Assembly: GCA_027475525.1 (NCBI GenBank)
Contig: JAMWFC010000049.1
Coordinates: forward strand, 4,944,947 to 5,008,946
From: Macrolepiota albuminosa
Taxonomy: Eukaryota; Basidiomycota; Agaricomycetes; Agaricales; Agaricaceae
Reading direction: 5' to 3'
DNA: 64,000 nucleotides
Positions 24,068 to 34,618 of this stretch are shown here, one piece after another. Each line of letters begins with the position of its first letter. Positions within the stretch are counted from its first letter, which is position 1. The position numbers were made by a program, and so were the translations under genes. The notes under the pieces are model-generated. The model was not told the DNA's origin, did no database searches, and saw nothing but the letters and a program-made list of their open reading frames with translations.

Positions 24068-24869
24068 AAGACTTGAGGCAGAGACAGAGAAAAGAAGAGA
24101 GAGAGAGGTAGAGGAGAGGAAGAGGTAAAAGGGATAGAATTGAGAGATTAGATAGAGACAGAGATGAGTACGAGACTAGAAAATAGAGGCAAGTATGAGA
24201 TGAGGTAAGAAAAGAGATTGAGACTGGAAACTGGAGACACAAGACTGAGGCAAAATGAATAGACTAGGCAATATCAAGATTACCGTACTTAGCACTACGA
24301 TGGGGCTTATATACTGACTACACAACGAGGCAGGTCCAGGGTCTCAGCCCCAGGTCTGGGGCTGCTCCCGGGGCTCTGGGGGTGTCCCAGAGCACATAGG
24401 AAGACAAAGAAGGTCTGTGGGTGTCAGATGGGAGTGGCGCTACTGCTTTGGGGGTTGCAGTGGCGCTATGTGAGGAAGGACATGGCGTGACAAGGGGACA
24501 TGGTGAGGCATGATGTGGGAACTGATTCATTGTGAGGTATGATGCGCAGACTGATGCGTGGCATGATGTGTTGGGTGATGCAAGTCATGCATGATGCATT
24601 GAATGATGTGTGATGATCCCTGATGCATCAGATGTTGTGTGGGTTGCCATGCTGTCACGCTGGGGATCTCCAGGGTCATTGGTGATGTCCAGAAAAGCTG
24701 GGGTTTGTTGGTGATGTCCAGGGAAAATGCCAGGGTTGACCGGGGTATGATGTAATGGCCATGTTGGGTAATCATGGAGTTCGTTCTGAGTTGGGAGTCA
24801 TGCAAGAGGTGTTTGCTGGGAGTGTGTGGTGTAGTCTGGGCCCAGGGCTCAGGCCTGAGGTGGGTTGTG
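24068..24869 (-). repeat. Old LTR-like repeat, copy 1
   Basis: Read on the minus strand it starts TGTCACAACCCACC near 24869 and ends in a long pyrimidine tract, seen on plus as GA-rich sequence at 24068-24260. A minus-strand TATATAAG lies around 24307-24314. Its beginning resembles the LTR split by G2 (TGTCACAGTCTG). It has a stretch of imperfect TGATGC/CATGATG repeats at 24530-24640. No coding sequence. Confidence 0.5.
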
Positions 24870-25659
24870 ACAAGAAGTAGGAGGCAAGGGCTAGAAAGAA
24901 GTCAAAACTAAGGTGGGAAAATGAGACATGAGTCGGAGAATTTAAACCAGAAAAGAGTCGAGGGAGAGAGAGAGTACAAAATGAGAAGATCGAGGCAAGT
25001 ACAAGGCACAAGATGAAACAGAATTAAACTGAACACAATATGAGGCAGAGATTTCATGAAGACAAGCAGATAAATTTACAGATACAAAGTAAACACTGGA
25101 TAACTGGTACAGGATGTGTGCAATATCAAGACTACTGACTAAGTTCCTACTCTACCACTTCAATATGGTCAGGGTCATGCTCCAAGGCCAATGCATGATC
25201 TCCAAGTGTATAGGCAGCTCCTGGGACTCTATATGGGCTGGCAGATGTTGGTCTCAGTCCATAGAGTGGCAGATGTTGGTACCAATCAGGCAGCGGCGGT
25301 GTCAGGGGTTTCTGGGGCTAGTGATGTGTAATTGGTGTGGGAGGTGATGGCTAGGAGGCAGCATGATTGCTGGGTGATGTGGGTGATGGTGTGATGACCA
25401 GCAATGTCCTGGAGGGCTCAGTGATATCTGGGAAGAACTGCATGACTTTCTGGGGAGAGTTGGCAATGTCTGAGATGATGGGAGAAATAGCCAAGATGAT
25501 TGACAGGAGGATAATGGTGGTGCCTGTGATGGCCACATCTGCGGGTAGTTGGTCTGGGGTCATGGGGCTGGTTAGAGAGTTGTTTTCCAGGGCCTCCAGG
25601 GTGTACATATGAGTTGTGCGAAGTCCCAAAATTGAGTGTAGGACTGGCAGGTCATGACA
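24870..25659 (-). repeat. Old LTR-like repeat, copy 2
   Basis: Similar in build to the neighbouring copy: it starts TGTCATGACCTGCC on the minus strand near 25659 and ends in a pyrimidine tract near 24870. The block CAATATCAAGA is shared by both copies (24269 and 25121). The outer side carries a minus-strand polypurine tract (about 25660-25685), consistent with a 3' LTR. Confidence 0.45.
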
Positions 25660-26695
25660 CTTCCCACTCTTGACTCCTCCTCTTTACTGCTGCTTGCCTC
25701 CCTGACTCCCAGAGGCACACGCCACACACACCATGGCCATAGCATGCCCACCCTCAAAACCTCAGCCTGCGCCAGTCTTGCCCTTGTTGCGGTAGGTGCC
25801 CTCACCCCCAGAGCCATCTGTTCCTCCACCCACTCTACCTCCCAGCCCTCCTCTTGCACCACATGAGTAGCCTGCCAGAACCACAAGACAGAACAATGTT
25901 TGTGTCAAGAGCAACATGTGTCACACACCAAGGAGTCCTGGCACAACTTCACCTTCTGGGCTATGAACTTGCAGGAATCCCAATGGCAAGCACAAAACAA
26001 GCACTGAGTCAGGGTCAGTATAGATAAGCCAGGCAAGCAAGAGAACATACTGGCCCTTGTGCTCCACACCACTCCAGAGATGGGGGACTCTGGGCTTGGC
26101 CCAATGCCTCCACAAACTGTTGGGTGGCAACCATTGCCTGGGGCACCTTCTGCACCTCTGGCACCAGCTGCACCTATCCTGGGGTAAGGGCTGGCCATGC
26201 AGGACAAACAGGTGCCACCAGCACAGGAGGAGCTGGGGCTGGGGAGGCAGGCACATGAATCACCACCTGTAGACATTGAGGGAGCACCTGGATGGAAACC
26301 CCACCCCAAGAAATGCCCTGCAACACTGTTGCATAGATTTCTGCCTCTGTTTAAACTGTTAGCAAAGCACACAACAGGGCTCTGGCAACTCACAGTGCCA
26401 CACAAAGTCATCTAACATTTGCTTCTGCCAGTGCTCTTTGTGAGGACCTCAGCAAGCCTTGTAGGCCTCCCACACAGCCATGCTATTCTCACCAGGGGGA
26501 GGAGTTGGGGTAGGGGATGGAGATGGCAGAGGCAACATCATGGGAAGGAAGGTAAAAAACTTGGAGAAATTTTTCTCTTTTTCTACCAGGGAGGCTTCTT
26601 GATGACCATCAGACTTTGACTTTGAATTCCATAACAAAGCTACGCTGCTACAATCAATTAACGTCTTGAGAGTCTCAATGCTAAAGGGGGGGCGA
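25660..26695. mobile_element. Internal remnant between two outward-facing LTR starts
   Basis: Polypurine tracts point outward at both ends: minus strand at about 25660-25685, and CTAAAGGGGGGGCGA on plus at 26681-26695 before TGTCACAG. Two element 3' ends thus seem joined head to head. Minus frames at 25905-26411 and 25572-25886 are Pro/Ala/Gly- and Cys-rich with no RT, integrase or protease motif. They could be decayed gag or accessory sequence. Confidence 0.4.
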
Positions 26696-26703
26696 TGTCA
26701 CAG

Positions 26704-27826
26704 TGAAACAAAGTCAAATGTAAGCTTAGCCTTACAATCACACGACAGAACCAGATTGGTATGTGATTCTAGTACTATGTATTGTAGTACTTGGTGGCAA
26801 GTATTACTGTAGTTCTGGGGCTTATTGGTAACTCAGAAAGTTCCCTCTAATCCACACTGTTGCTTGATGATAAACTTGGTGTATTGGGTGCTTCTCAGAA
26901 TATCAAATACTCTGGTGGGCAGTAGAAGGTTCTCAGTCAACTCCAGCCTAAGCAGTTCACTCCCTGGGAACTACTGAGCCTTTGTTTTCCAATAGACTTC
27001 CAAGAAGAGGTTCAATAAACTCTAGCCTAGGTGATTCACTCCCTGGGAACCACTGAGCCTTTGCCTATCAAATGCCTGTCTATTATCTACTAAACTTGGG
27101 CTATTTATACTGTTTTTCTGGTGCACAGACCACTATCTACACATGACTCTTTTGTTGTCAACTCCCCAGCCTCCAGAACATATTTGATAGTCCAATTTCC
27201 CTTTTGGGAGGCATGTTTTGGTGCCACCAGTTCCACCATTCAACTTCTTGTTCCACCATTCCTCTGGATGTCTCTGATTGCCACTTCCCCATTTGCTTCA
27301 GCTCCATTTAGCATGATCCCATTCATAGATCCTTCTTTCCCCTTTTAGTGCTTCCCTGCATTCCATGCTTCTTTTGACATCCCTCCATGCTTCTTTTCCT
27401 TTCCCCTTTCAGTCATGTCAAATTGGGCATTGTCAGATCTGATCTTGATCTAGATCATCACAATTTTATCCCATTTTGTCACTTCTGCCAGCTCCCATGC
27501 TTCCCCTCCCCATTACAGTAGTTAGACTATTGTTGAGTAGATAACTTGAGCTGGTCCCTGCCCTTTATTCTGTACTGTCTGTGTATTTATTGGGGTGTTT
27601 TTGGAGATATAATTTGTTGAGACTGCTACCAGGAGGCTTACAGTTTTCAGCCCATAATTAAATGTTTATTTTGACTTCTGGTGCATGTTGTGTCCCTGAC
27701 TGCTGGTACAGCATTGTATCAGTATGACAGTAAAATTGGGTGCCTTAGGTAAGGCAGCCAGTAAGTATATAGAGAATAATAATAATCAGTATAATATTAC
27801 TTATGGAAAATACGCGATATGTTACA
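26704..27826 (-). repeat. 3' LTR of G2, split by a solo LTR
   Basis: Without the insertion it is 180 bp (26704-26782 plus 27726-27826). It matches the 5' LTR at 50800-50964 closely, with an indel near the outer end. Confidence 0.88.
26783..27721 (-). mobile_element. Solo LTR of family F in the G2 LTR (target duplication GTAT)
   Basis: 939 bp with plus-strand ends TGTAGT and GTATCA and 4-bp duplications GTAT at 26779-26782 and 27722-27725. The empty site is preserved in the other G2 LTR at 50881. It is an inverted, diverged copy of 58620-59544. Confidence 0.9.
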
Positions 27827-27840
27827 CGCCTCCCTTTGAG
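27827..27840 (-). promoter_or_regulatory. Polypurine tract of G2
   Basis: On the minus strand CTCAAAGGGAGGCG directly precedes the 3' LTR's TGTAAC. Confidence 0.65.
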
Positions 27841-28015
27841 ACTGGTAAGCAGTCTCTAGCTAGGGAGCAACAACTTGTCTGGGTCAATATGTAGTCCAAT
27901 GTGGAGGTACTCAAGTCCTCCACGGCTTGAAAATGTCCATTTCATCTGTCAAAAGATACAGCGCTGACATTAACTGACAGTATAAATTGAAAAGAAGATG
28001 AGCCACCTACGATGT

Positions 28016-30980
28016 TTATGCAGATGGTGGATGCGACAACTTGCTGGCCATATCGATCCTCAGCTCAGTGTCAACGCTAACCAATGATGATGAGGCAATG
28101 GGACCCAACGATGTTGAGGCTGTAGGAGCCTGAACTGATGCGGTGGTGTGAGCTGGAAATGGGGGATATGGTCCATGTCGAGACCGGTGCTGCCACAAAT
28201 CTTGACGGTTGGGATTCATCCCCATGGGATAGTAAAGTCCGCTCTCAAGGTATTCATGACCTTGAGCCGATTTGCGAGCTAGTAGTGCATGAAGACAAAT
28301 CATATCATCATTACTGGGCACATGTCAGCCATCCCATTGTTGAATGGCTGCGGGTTCTCCATAGATGTCCAGTCACCGATGACATTCATTGTCAACCTCG
28401 CGGAAATGGTCAATTGATGCAGTTGCCGCAAGGAAATGGCCTTTGAGGTAAACCACACCAAAGGTATAGGCATGGTCTACCCATTCTACGGGTATGTCAT
28501 TGGCTAGCATGGTGTGTAGCATGTCGGCATCAGTGATGTTAACAGCTGTAGCCACATCGAAGTGTGGTGGTTGAAGCTGGACGTCAGTCTAGCTCAGTGG
28601 TATGAATGGAGTGCTGGGATTGGCCGTGTTATAATCAGCAACAGCCTCACAATATAGCCCAGGCTGGGTGAGGATCAAGGCCAGCAGCCTTGCAAATCGT
28701 CCTCGGGCTCATTCTGTGGGGGACAGTCCTCGCGTAAAGGCATGTCCCAGCAGTGTACGCCAGTGGATGCAATAAGTGCAATCCACTGCAATACCGTACA
28801 CTGAATTCATCATCCCTGGTCAGCAGAAGTAAAGTACATTCTGCGCCAGTTTGTCCAGATTGAAGGTGAAACGCACACCTTCAGAATTGAATCCTGTGAG
28901 CATGAAAAACGGTCATCCAGCTCAGTCTTTTCACTGCAAGTAATCTTCTGGGGTCGGTATAACCACAATGTTCATGTGATGGGAAGAAAGGTCAAGGGGA
29001 GGCAAAATGTGTTCATACTCTGGTGTACACACCAGAGCCATCGTCCTATCCCACAGCGTGGTATAATAGTTAATACTGATGTGCTGAAATTTGTGCAACA
29101 AGTAGTAGGCTTCAGTGTGCAGTGACACTGATTTGAATTTGTTCTGTGAAAGCTCATAGAGCTTTCGCAACTGCTGAGGATTCATTGGGAATCCCCTCGG
29201 CACCACGTGGTCAATCTTGTTTGAGGTATGGAAATACCTCGCTCCCATCTCCTCCTCACACATCTTTGCTGCCAGAGCCTCATCACTTACGAACACCGTA
29301 TTTGTGAGTCAGGAGTAATAAAAGTGACAGTCGAGAGCTCTGCTATAAAACCAATTCAACTGCTCAATGATCATCCCGCTAATAAACACCCCCAGGCCAT
29401 CCAGAATACGGCCTGTGGCTTGCTCCTCCCAGTCTTTATCCACCTTTGCCTGATGGGCAGCCTTGTGATTCCATTGAGCCTCCTTCTTGCGTTTCTTGTC
29501 TAAACGCACTTGGCATTTAGCAGGGGTCTCTCCTTCAGAGGGAGTCTTGTCTGAGGACTCCCCATAATCACTCCTATTGCTCAGTGCATTCAAACCAAGT
29601 GCAGCTAATGTCAGGAGCCGTCCTTCCACTTTGTCATCCATTCTCATATCCTGTCTTGGGACCACGGACACATACGCTCTCAGTGGTGCTTCAAACTGCA
29701 CCACTGGCCCAAACTGTATCACTGTGCTGTCTGCTCCTTGTGGGACATCTCCCTGAACTCAACCGCTGACAATGCTACCTCATCCTGCCAGGGGGTGCAT
29801 GTGTTGACAAGGACAATCCTCGTAAACTAGCGTCAACCTCCACAAGCTCGTCATGCAGCTCAGCCGGCATCGGTGTGAGTTTTCTGGCTTCCCTTTGCCT
29901 CATAGGTGCCTGTTGCACCTCTGACCCTGCTTCTCATGACCCAACCTCTGGCACCACATTACACGCTCTGAGGCGTTTTGCCTCAGGCTGCTCCTCCGAT
30001 GATGATGGGCACTTCTTCATTGCGTTTGTGAACGTTTTAATTGTATTATCGTTACGCTGTTGCAGCATAACAATCTCATTGAGAAGGCTGGTGATCACCA
30101 CCTGGGCCACAGGATCTAACAGAAACGCGGACTCCAGTGGCACTCGCTGGCCAGCAGATATGAGTCATCTCCAAACTGCCTCTGCCTGAGGGTCCAGAAC
30201 CTCCAAAGGCATCCTGATCTCCTTTTCTTTTCCTTTCTCCACATATGATAAATGCCATGGAGATGGTGCACGATGAGGTGATGGCAATGCTCATCAAGGC
30301 GGTGTTCGAGGTTGGGGTTAACCTCAATTTTGTGCCCTCGATGCCTGCTCATCCCACCTGTGCCCTACTATTTCCAGAGGCACTCCTTGGAGGCAATTGC
30401 CTCCGGTCTCTTCTATACATGTCTCACGGGGGTGGCGTCCTTTCTTGTTGTCATTGAGGTTGTGTCACCTGCGCCCTACCATTTTCTGAGGCACTCCCCC
30501 ACGTGCCACGGCACTCCTCGGAGATGATCGCCTCTGGTCTCTTCTATACGCATCTTGTGGGGGTGGCGTCCTTTCTTGTTGATGTTGAGGTTGCGTCACC
30601 TCACTCTTTCCTTGCTGCTGATGCCTGCATCGTCGTCCACATCCATAGGTGCTACCTGTGGCACAGTTAGTGCTTTCTCATCCAAAAGGAGTGTACTTGC
30701 ACTCTGGGTCTGCATCTGCTGCATCAGCATCAGCATACCCCACATCACCTGTCCTCCCATCTGCTGTCCAGGACCAGCTGGTCCTGGAAAGTATGGCATC
30801 TGGAAAAACAGCAGATAAAACTGCGGAGGTTGTCCAAATTGGACTGAGTTCTGCCCAAACTGGGACACCATTGGATACGACGCCACACTCAGCATTGTTA
30901 CATGTTGCTGGGGGCAATCCCCCCCTCCTCCAGAACCCTGTGGGTTCTGAGGCTGCGGCTCACTGGTACTGGTAAGGGTA
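28016..30980 (-). pseudogene. G2 accessory ORF between chromodomain and 3' LTR
   Basis: Consecutive minus-strand pieces read as one decayed protein. 30895-30596 is Gln/Met/Pro-rich and ends MDVDDDAGISSKE. 30143-29934 contains a nuclear-signal-like PEAKRLR. 29722-29309 is Lys-rich. 29296-28931 contains PRGFPMNPQQLRKLYELSQN. The last part is readable to 28016 through several stops, including PVEWVDHAYTFGVVYL and NDDMICLHALLARK, and ends in VDTELRIDMASKLSHPPSA. A second copy lies at 16082-17650. The position is that of env or other accessory genes in LTR elements, but no signal peptide or membrane segment is seen, so env is unlikely. The function is unknown. The joint with gag-pol is hidden by the G1 insertion, yet the G2 target duplication and LTR pair bracket both parts. 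Confidence 0.65.
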
Positions 30981-31008
30981 CAACATGGTACTACAAAAAT
31001 GTCGACGT

Positions 31009-31950
31009 TGATAGGACTCTATACAGGTTAGGCGCATCAACGGCAGGCGACAGCAACGCAGCACCAGCTCGGGATACCTTAGCGCGCGCTAATTATCCAA
31101 TTTTGGCAATATTTGATGGCCATGCATGGCAAGAAGCAGATCCGATCAATGATAGCGCCGACGGCAGACAGAATGACAACTGACAGATGGCATCAGTCAC
31201 TGACGACAGCGCTTAGCGAGAAGCTTGATGATCTATCAAAAACTGACGGACAGCTTGGCATTTGACCTTGGCGTCCGACATTGCTTAGCGCCTCGATTTG
31301 GTGCCTGACATTGCTTAGCTTGTTGGACAGACAGAAGGGTGATGGAGTGATGGTTTAGCACTGCAATCTGCTGCCTGGCGCCGCTAAGGGTCTTGAATGG
31401 ACGGTAGGGATCTGAAACCGTTGGAGCTACCCCTATGAAATTTTCCAGTTTACTGCACTTTGGCGATGGTTGGTCACTGGCGACGGTGAACTCCTTGTAG
31501 TATATATAGTACTTACCGACTTGTACATAGATCATCAGAACAATAGACCAGAGTTTACCACTCCCCTTTCTTCAGTCTCCCTTACACTCAAGAGCTCATT
31601 TACGCTACGGTCGGCAACGTCAAACTCATCGGCAGTTACAGACGCTCGCCAACACTCGACACACTCGCGCCTTGCAACTACGGCAGGCATTATCGACGCT
31701 TAGACTTCGCTAAGCTTATCGTGCTCTTGCCGCTTACCTTTGCCGTGTTCGCTTACCGCTCTTTCCTAGGCGCTTCACCTTAGCGCTTTACACTTGCCGA
31801 CCCCGTTACCAATTTTTCTCCTTTTTCACAGGTGCGTTCTCTGGGACCTGCCTGGGACTCCTCACATCACTTATAGCGCGCCCAACGCAAACTCTTGGTA
31901 CAGTAACACTATAGCTACATTTGTTACTGACCAAACTTTGGGCGTCATCA
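31009..31950 (+). repeat. 5' LTR of G1
   Basis: 942 bp, TGATAGGAC...GGCGTCATCA, with TATATATAG at 31501-31509. It is followed by the primer-binding site. Confidence 0.93.
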
Positions 31951-31953
31951 AAT

Positions 31954-31971
31954 TGGAGCCCACCGCAAGGG
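31954..31971 (+). promoter_or_regulatory. Primer-binding site of G1
   Basis: TGGAGCCCACCGCAAGGG begins three bases after the LTR and matches the G0 site with a single G-to-A change in a CpG. Confidence 0.75.
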
Positions 31972-32033
31972 ATCTCTAGGGCAGAATTCCGCCAGAAACC
32001 CGTCTCCAGCGTAGGCGCCGTCTGCTAGAGCAG

Positions 32034-34526
32034 TTGGCAGAAGGCATTGCTCCTTCCCACCCATCAACTCCACAACCACCTGGTGCCTTACCGGGTCTCT
32101 CTCTAGCACAGGAACTACAGAACGCCACTGTAGACGAATTTCCTGATCTCTTCCCGCATTCTCTCGACTTTAGCGCCGACGACCTCTTAGCGTCGCCCCT
32201 TGCCATACCACAACCAGTCACACCCATTACTCTGTTAACACCGCTTTCACAACTTGTCATTTCGCTTACCCCGTCGCCAACCTCTAGAACTCCTTCCCCA
32301 CCACCGCTAACCGAACTCGCCAACACAGTCGCTATGGAACAACAAGTCCAGCGCATGCCGCCACGCAACCACTTCTCGGCACCAAAATGGGACGAGTCCA
32401 AGCCACGGGAGCTTTCCCAATATTTCAAGGAATTAGAGTATTTATTCAGGAATTGTAACATTACCGACCACACACAGATGAAGGAGTACGCGGCAAGATA
32501 TGTATCGTATGACACGGCAGAGACGTGGACAGGTTTGACTGAGTTTGCCGCCTTTGTTCCTGCTGCCCCACCAGTTCCAGCTCAAGGCGCTTCGTATGAG
32601 GACTGGAAGACGGCAGTAATCCAGCTGTACCCTGGCGCAGAGGAGGCTACCCGATACATGGTAAACGAGTTGCAGAAATTAGTTCAGGAATCTTTCGACA
32701 ATGGCACTTCTTCTCTTGGCGCATTCTCTACATATTACCGCGAGTTCCAGAAAATCGCTAGGTGGCTTCTGCAGAACGGCAAGCTGTATATTAACGAGGA
32801 GCGTCGCCTGTTCCAGCAAGGCATCCCGACTTCACTATGGACTCGTATTGCTCGTCGCCTAGAAATAGTCCATCAGGCCCATCACCCTGACGAGCCCTAT
32901 AACGTTGCCGACGTCTTTGAAGCCGGTAAATGGGTGCTCAAGGGAACAGACACTGGCGTTGGTATACAACGCGCAAGGACGAGCCCACCCCCTGAGCGAA
33001 CTAACGGTATTATTCCCATCCCGCCTCCTGCTACCGACTTCGTTAAGAAAGAGGAGCTCAATGCTGCCATTACCGCCGCTGTCGCTTCTGCTATGACTCG
33101 TATCGAAACTATGATTACCACCAACCTGACTGCTAACCGACCCGCTCACGTACCCGCACCTGGCCCTTGCCACTTCTGTGGGGAAATTGGCCATACTATG
33201 ACTAGAGGACGCTGCGCTACCCTCGAGAATTACGTTCGCCAAGGTAGAATTCGACGAGCTATCGACGGCAAGATAGTCCTCACCACTGGCGCCACCATCC
33301 CCAACTACCCAGACAAGAAGTCCTTCCAGGAGCGGGTAGATGAATGGCATAGGCGCAACCCAGGACAAATTGTTACCGGCACGCTATCTGGCAATGCCAA
33401 CCCCGACCCTGAACAGGCAACGCAACAGCAGATGATCCACGAGGTCTTACACTTCGACAGCGTTGGCGACTGCCCTACCTTCTCGCGGAAAGAGCGAATC
33501 GCCAAGCTACGGCAGGAATTGGATTCGCTGAAGAATCAGGTGTTTGATGGGGTTGAAGTTAAGCAGCCCAAGCAACCTCTTAAAGGATACAAGCCGATGC
33601 CTCCCACTAGCAAGTTACCGACTCCTGCTCCTGCCGCACCGCCTGCTACTACCCCTGCTACCACTCCAGAACCATCGTCGTCCGCTGCCGCGCCTGAAGC
33701 GCCTTTGCCGCCTCTCCATTCCTACTCAGGGATTCCCGACCGTTATCACGCTCCCGCACAACGAAATTTTGCCGCTCCCAAGAAACGTCCTGAGGGTGGC
33801 TACCGACCTACCGCGCCAATATTCGATATAGAGAAATCCAACCACGTCTTCAGCCGCATTATGAAAACCGCCATCACCTTGTCAGTTGAAGAACTTTGTA
33901 GTATTGCCCCAGACGTCCACAACCAAGTCAAGACGGCAGTTACCCCTCGACAACCCTTGGCGACAGCCGTTGCCGAGGTTGATGAACTCGATGATGCACT
34001 TCCTGGATTCTCTGTTACCATCGACTCTCCCGACACCGATGAACCTCTTGCCGACACCATCGCTAACGCCACCTCTGTGGACCCAGTGGAGACCTACCTT
34101 AGGTCAGTGGACCATGGAGAGGACCCCGCAATCCTTACCGTCGCTCAAGAATCGCACGCTATTCGCTCAGTCGTGCTAACGGTCGACAATAAGCACGAGG
34201 TAGAAGCAATTGTGGATAGCGGGTCTCAAATCATTTCTATGGCAGCTGAAGTCGCTAACGATCTAGGCCTTATTTACGACCCTACCGTTATACTAAACAT
34301 GCAGAGCGCTAACGGTACGGTAGACAGATCCCTAGGTCTCACCAAGAATGTGCTGTGCACCCTTGGCGACATCACCTTTTACCTCCAGATACACATTTTG
34401 CGATCCCCGGCTTACGACTTACTACTCGGCAGACCCTTCGACGTCTTGGCGCGATCAGTTGTCAAGACGGTTACTGACGAGGAAACGACCCTCACAATTA
34501 GCGACCCCAATTCCGGAATCCGATGA
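32034..34526 (+). CDS. G1 Gag-protease polyprotein
   Basis: An 830-residue frame starting 63 nt after the primer-binding site. The N-terminus is Pro/Ser-rich. A capsid-like helical region spans about residues 110-300. A zinc knuckle CHFCGEIGHTMTRGRC is near residue 378 (CX2CX4HX5C). A Pro/Ala linker follows. The aspartic protease has the catalytic AIVDSGSQI near residue 725 and the flap-side block YDLLLGRPFD. It stops at SDPNSGIR. The same architecture is seen in G0, where gag and protease lie in two frames. The frame is fully open, unlike pol. Confidence 0.85.
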   Translation: MAEGIAPSHPSTPQPPGALPGLSLAQELQNATVDEFPDLFPHSLDFSADDLLASPLAIPQPVTPITLLTPLSQLVISLTPSPTSRTPSPPPLTELANTVAMEQQVQRMPPRNHFSAPKWDESKPRELSQYFKELEYLFRNCNITDHTQMKEYAARYVSYDTAETWTGLTEFAAFVPAAPPVPAQGASYEDWKTAVIQLYPGAEEATRYMVNELQKLVQESFDNGTSSLGAFSTYYREFQKIARWLLQNGKLYINEERRLFQQGIPTSLWTRIARRLEIVHQAHHPDEPYNVADVFEAGKWVLKGTDTGVGIQRARTSPPPERTNGIIPIPPPATDFVKKEELNAAITAAVASAMTRIETMITTNLTANRPAHVPAPGPCHFCGEIGHTMTRGRCATLENYVRQGRIRRAIDGKIVLTTGATIPNYPDKKSFQERVDEWHRRNPGQIVTGTLSGNANPDPEQATQQQMIHEVLHFDSVGDCPTFSRKERIAKLRQELDSLKNQVFDGVEVKQPKQPLKGYKPMPPTSKLPTPAPAAPPATTPATTPEPSSSAAAPEAPLPPLHSYSGIPDRYHAPAQRNFAAPKKRPEGGYRPTAPIFDIEKSNHVFSRIMKTAITLSVEELCSIAPDVHNQVKTAVTPRQPLATAVAEVDELDDALPGFSVTIDSPDTDEPLADTIANATSVDPVETYLRSVDHGEDPAILTVAQESHAIRSVVLTVDNKHEVEAIVDSGSQIISMAAEVANDLGLIYDPTVILNMQSANGTVDRSLGLTKNVLCTLGDITFYLQIHILRSPAYDLLLGRPFDVLARSVVKTVTDEETTLTISDPNSGIR

Positions 34527-34618
34527 ATGGTGCCAACGTTCCCTAGGGGACAACAAAAAGGCGCCCTCGCCAAGCCCCTGGAGTTTACCGACCAACACGC
34601 CAACAAACGACCCTACCG

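Noticed and set aside
24060..24260. GA-rich tract as a regulatory element or satellite
   Set aside because: Best explained as the pyrimidine-rich end of an LTR-like repeat read on the opposite strand.
28016..30980. Env-like glycoprotein in the G2 accessory position
   Set aside because: No signal peptide, membrane segment or cysteine pattern; the protein looks cytosolic or nuclear.
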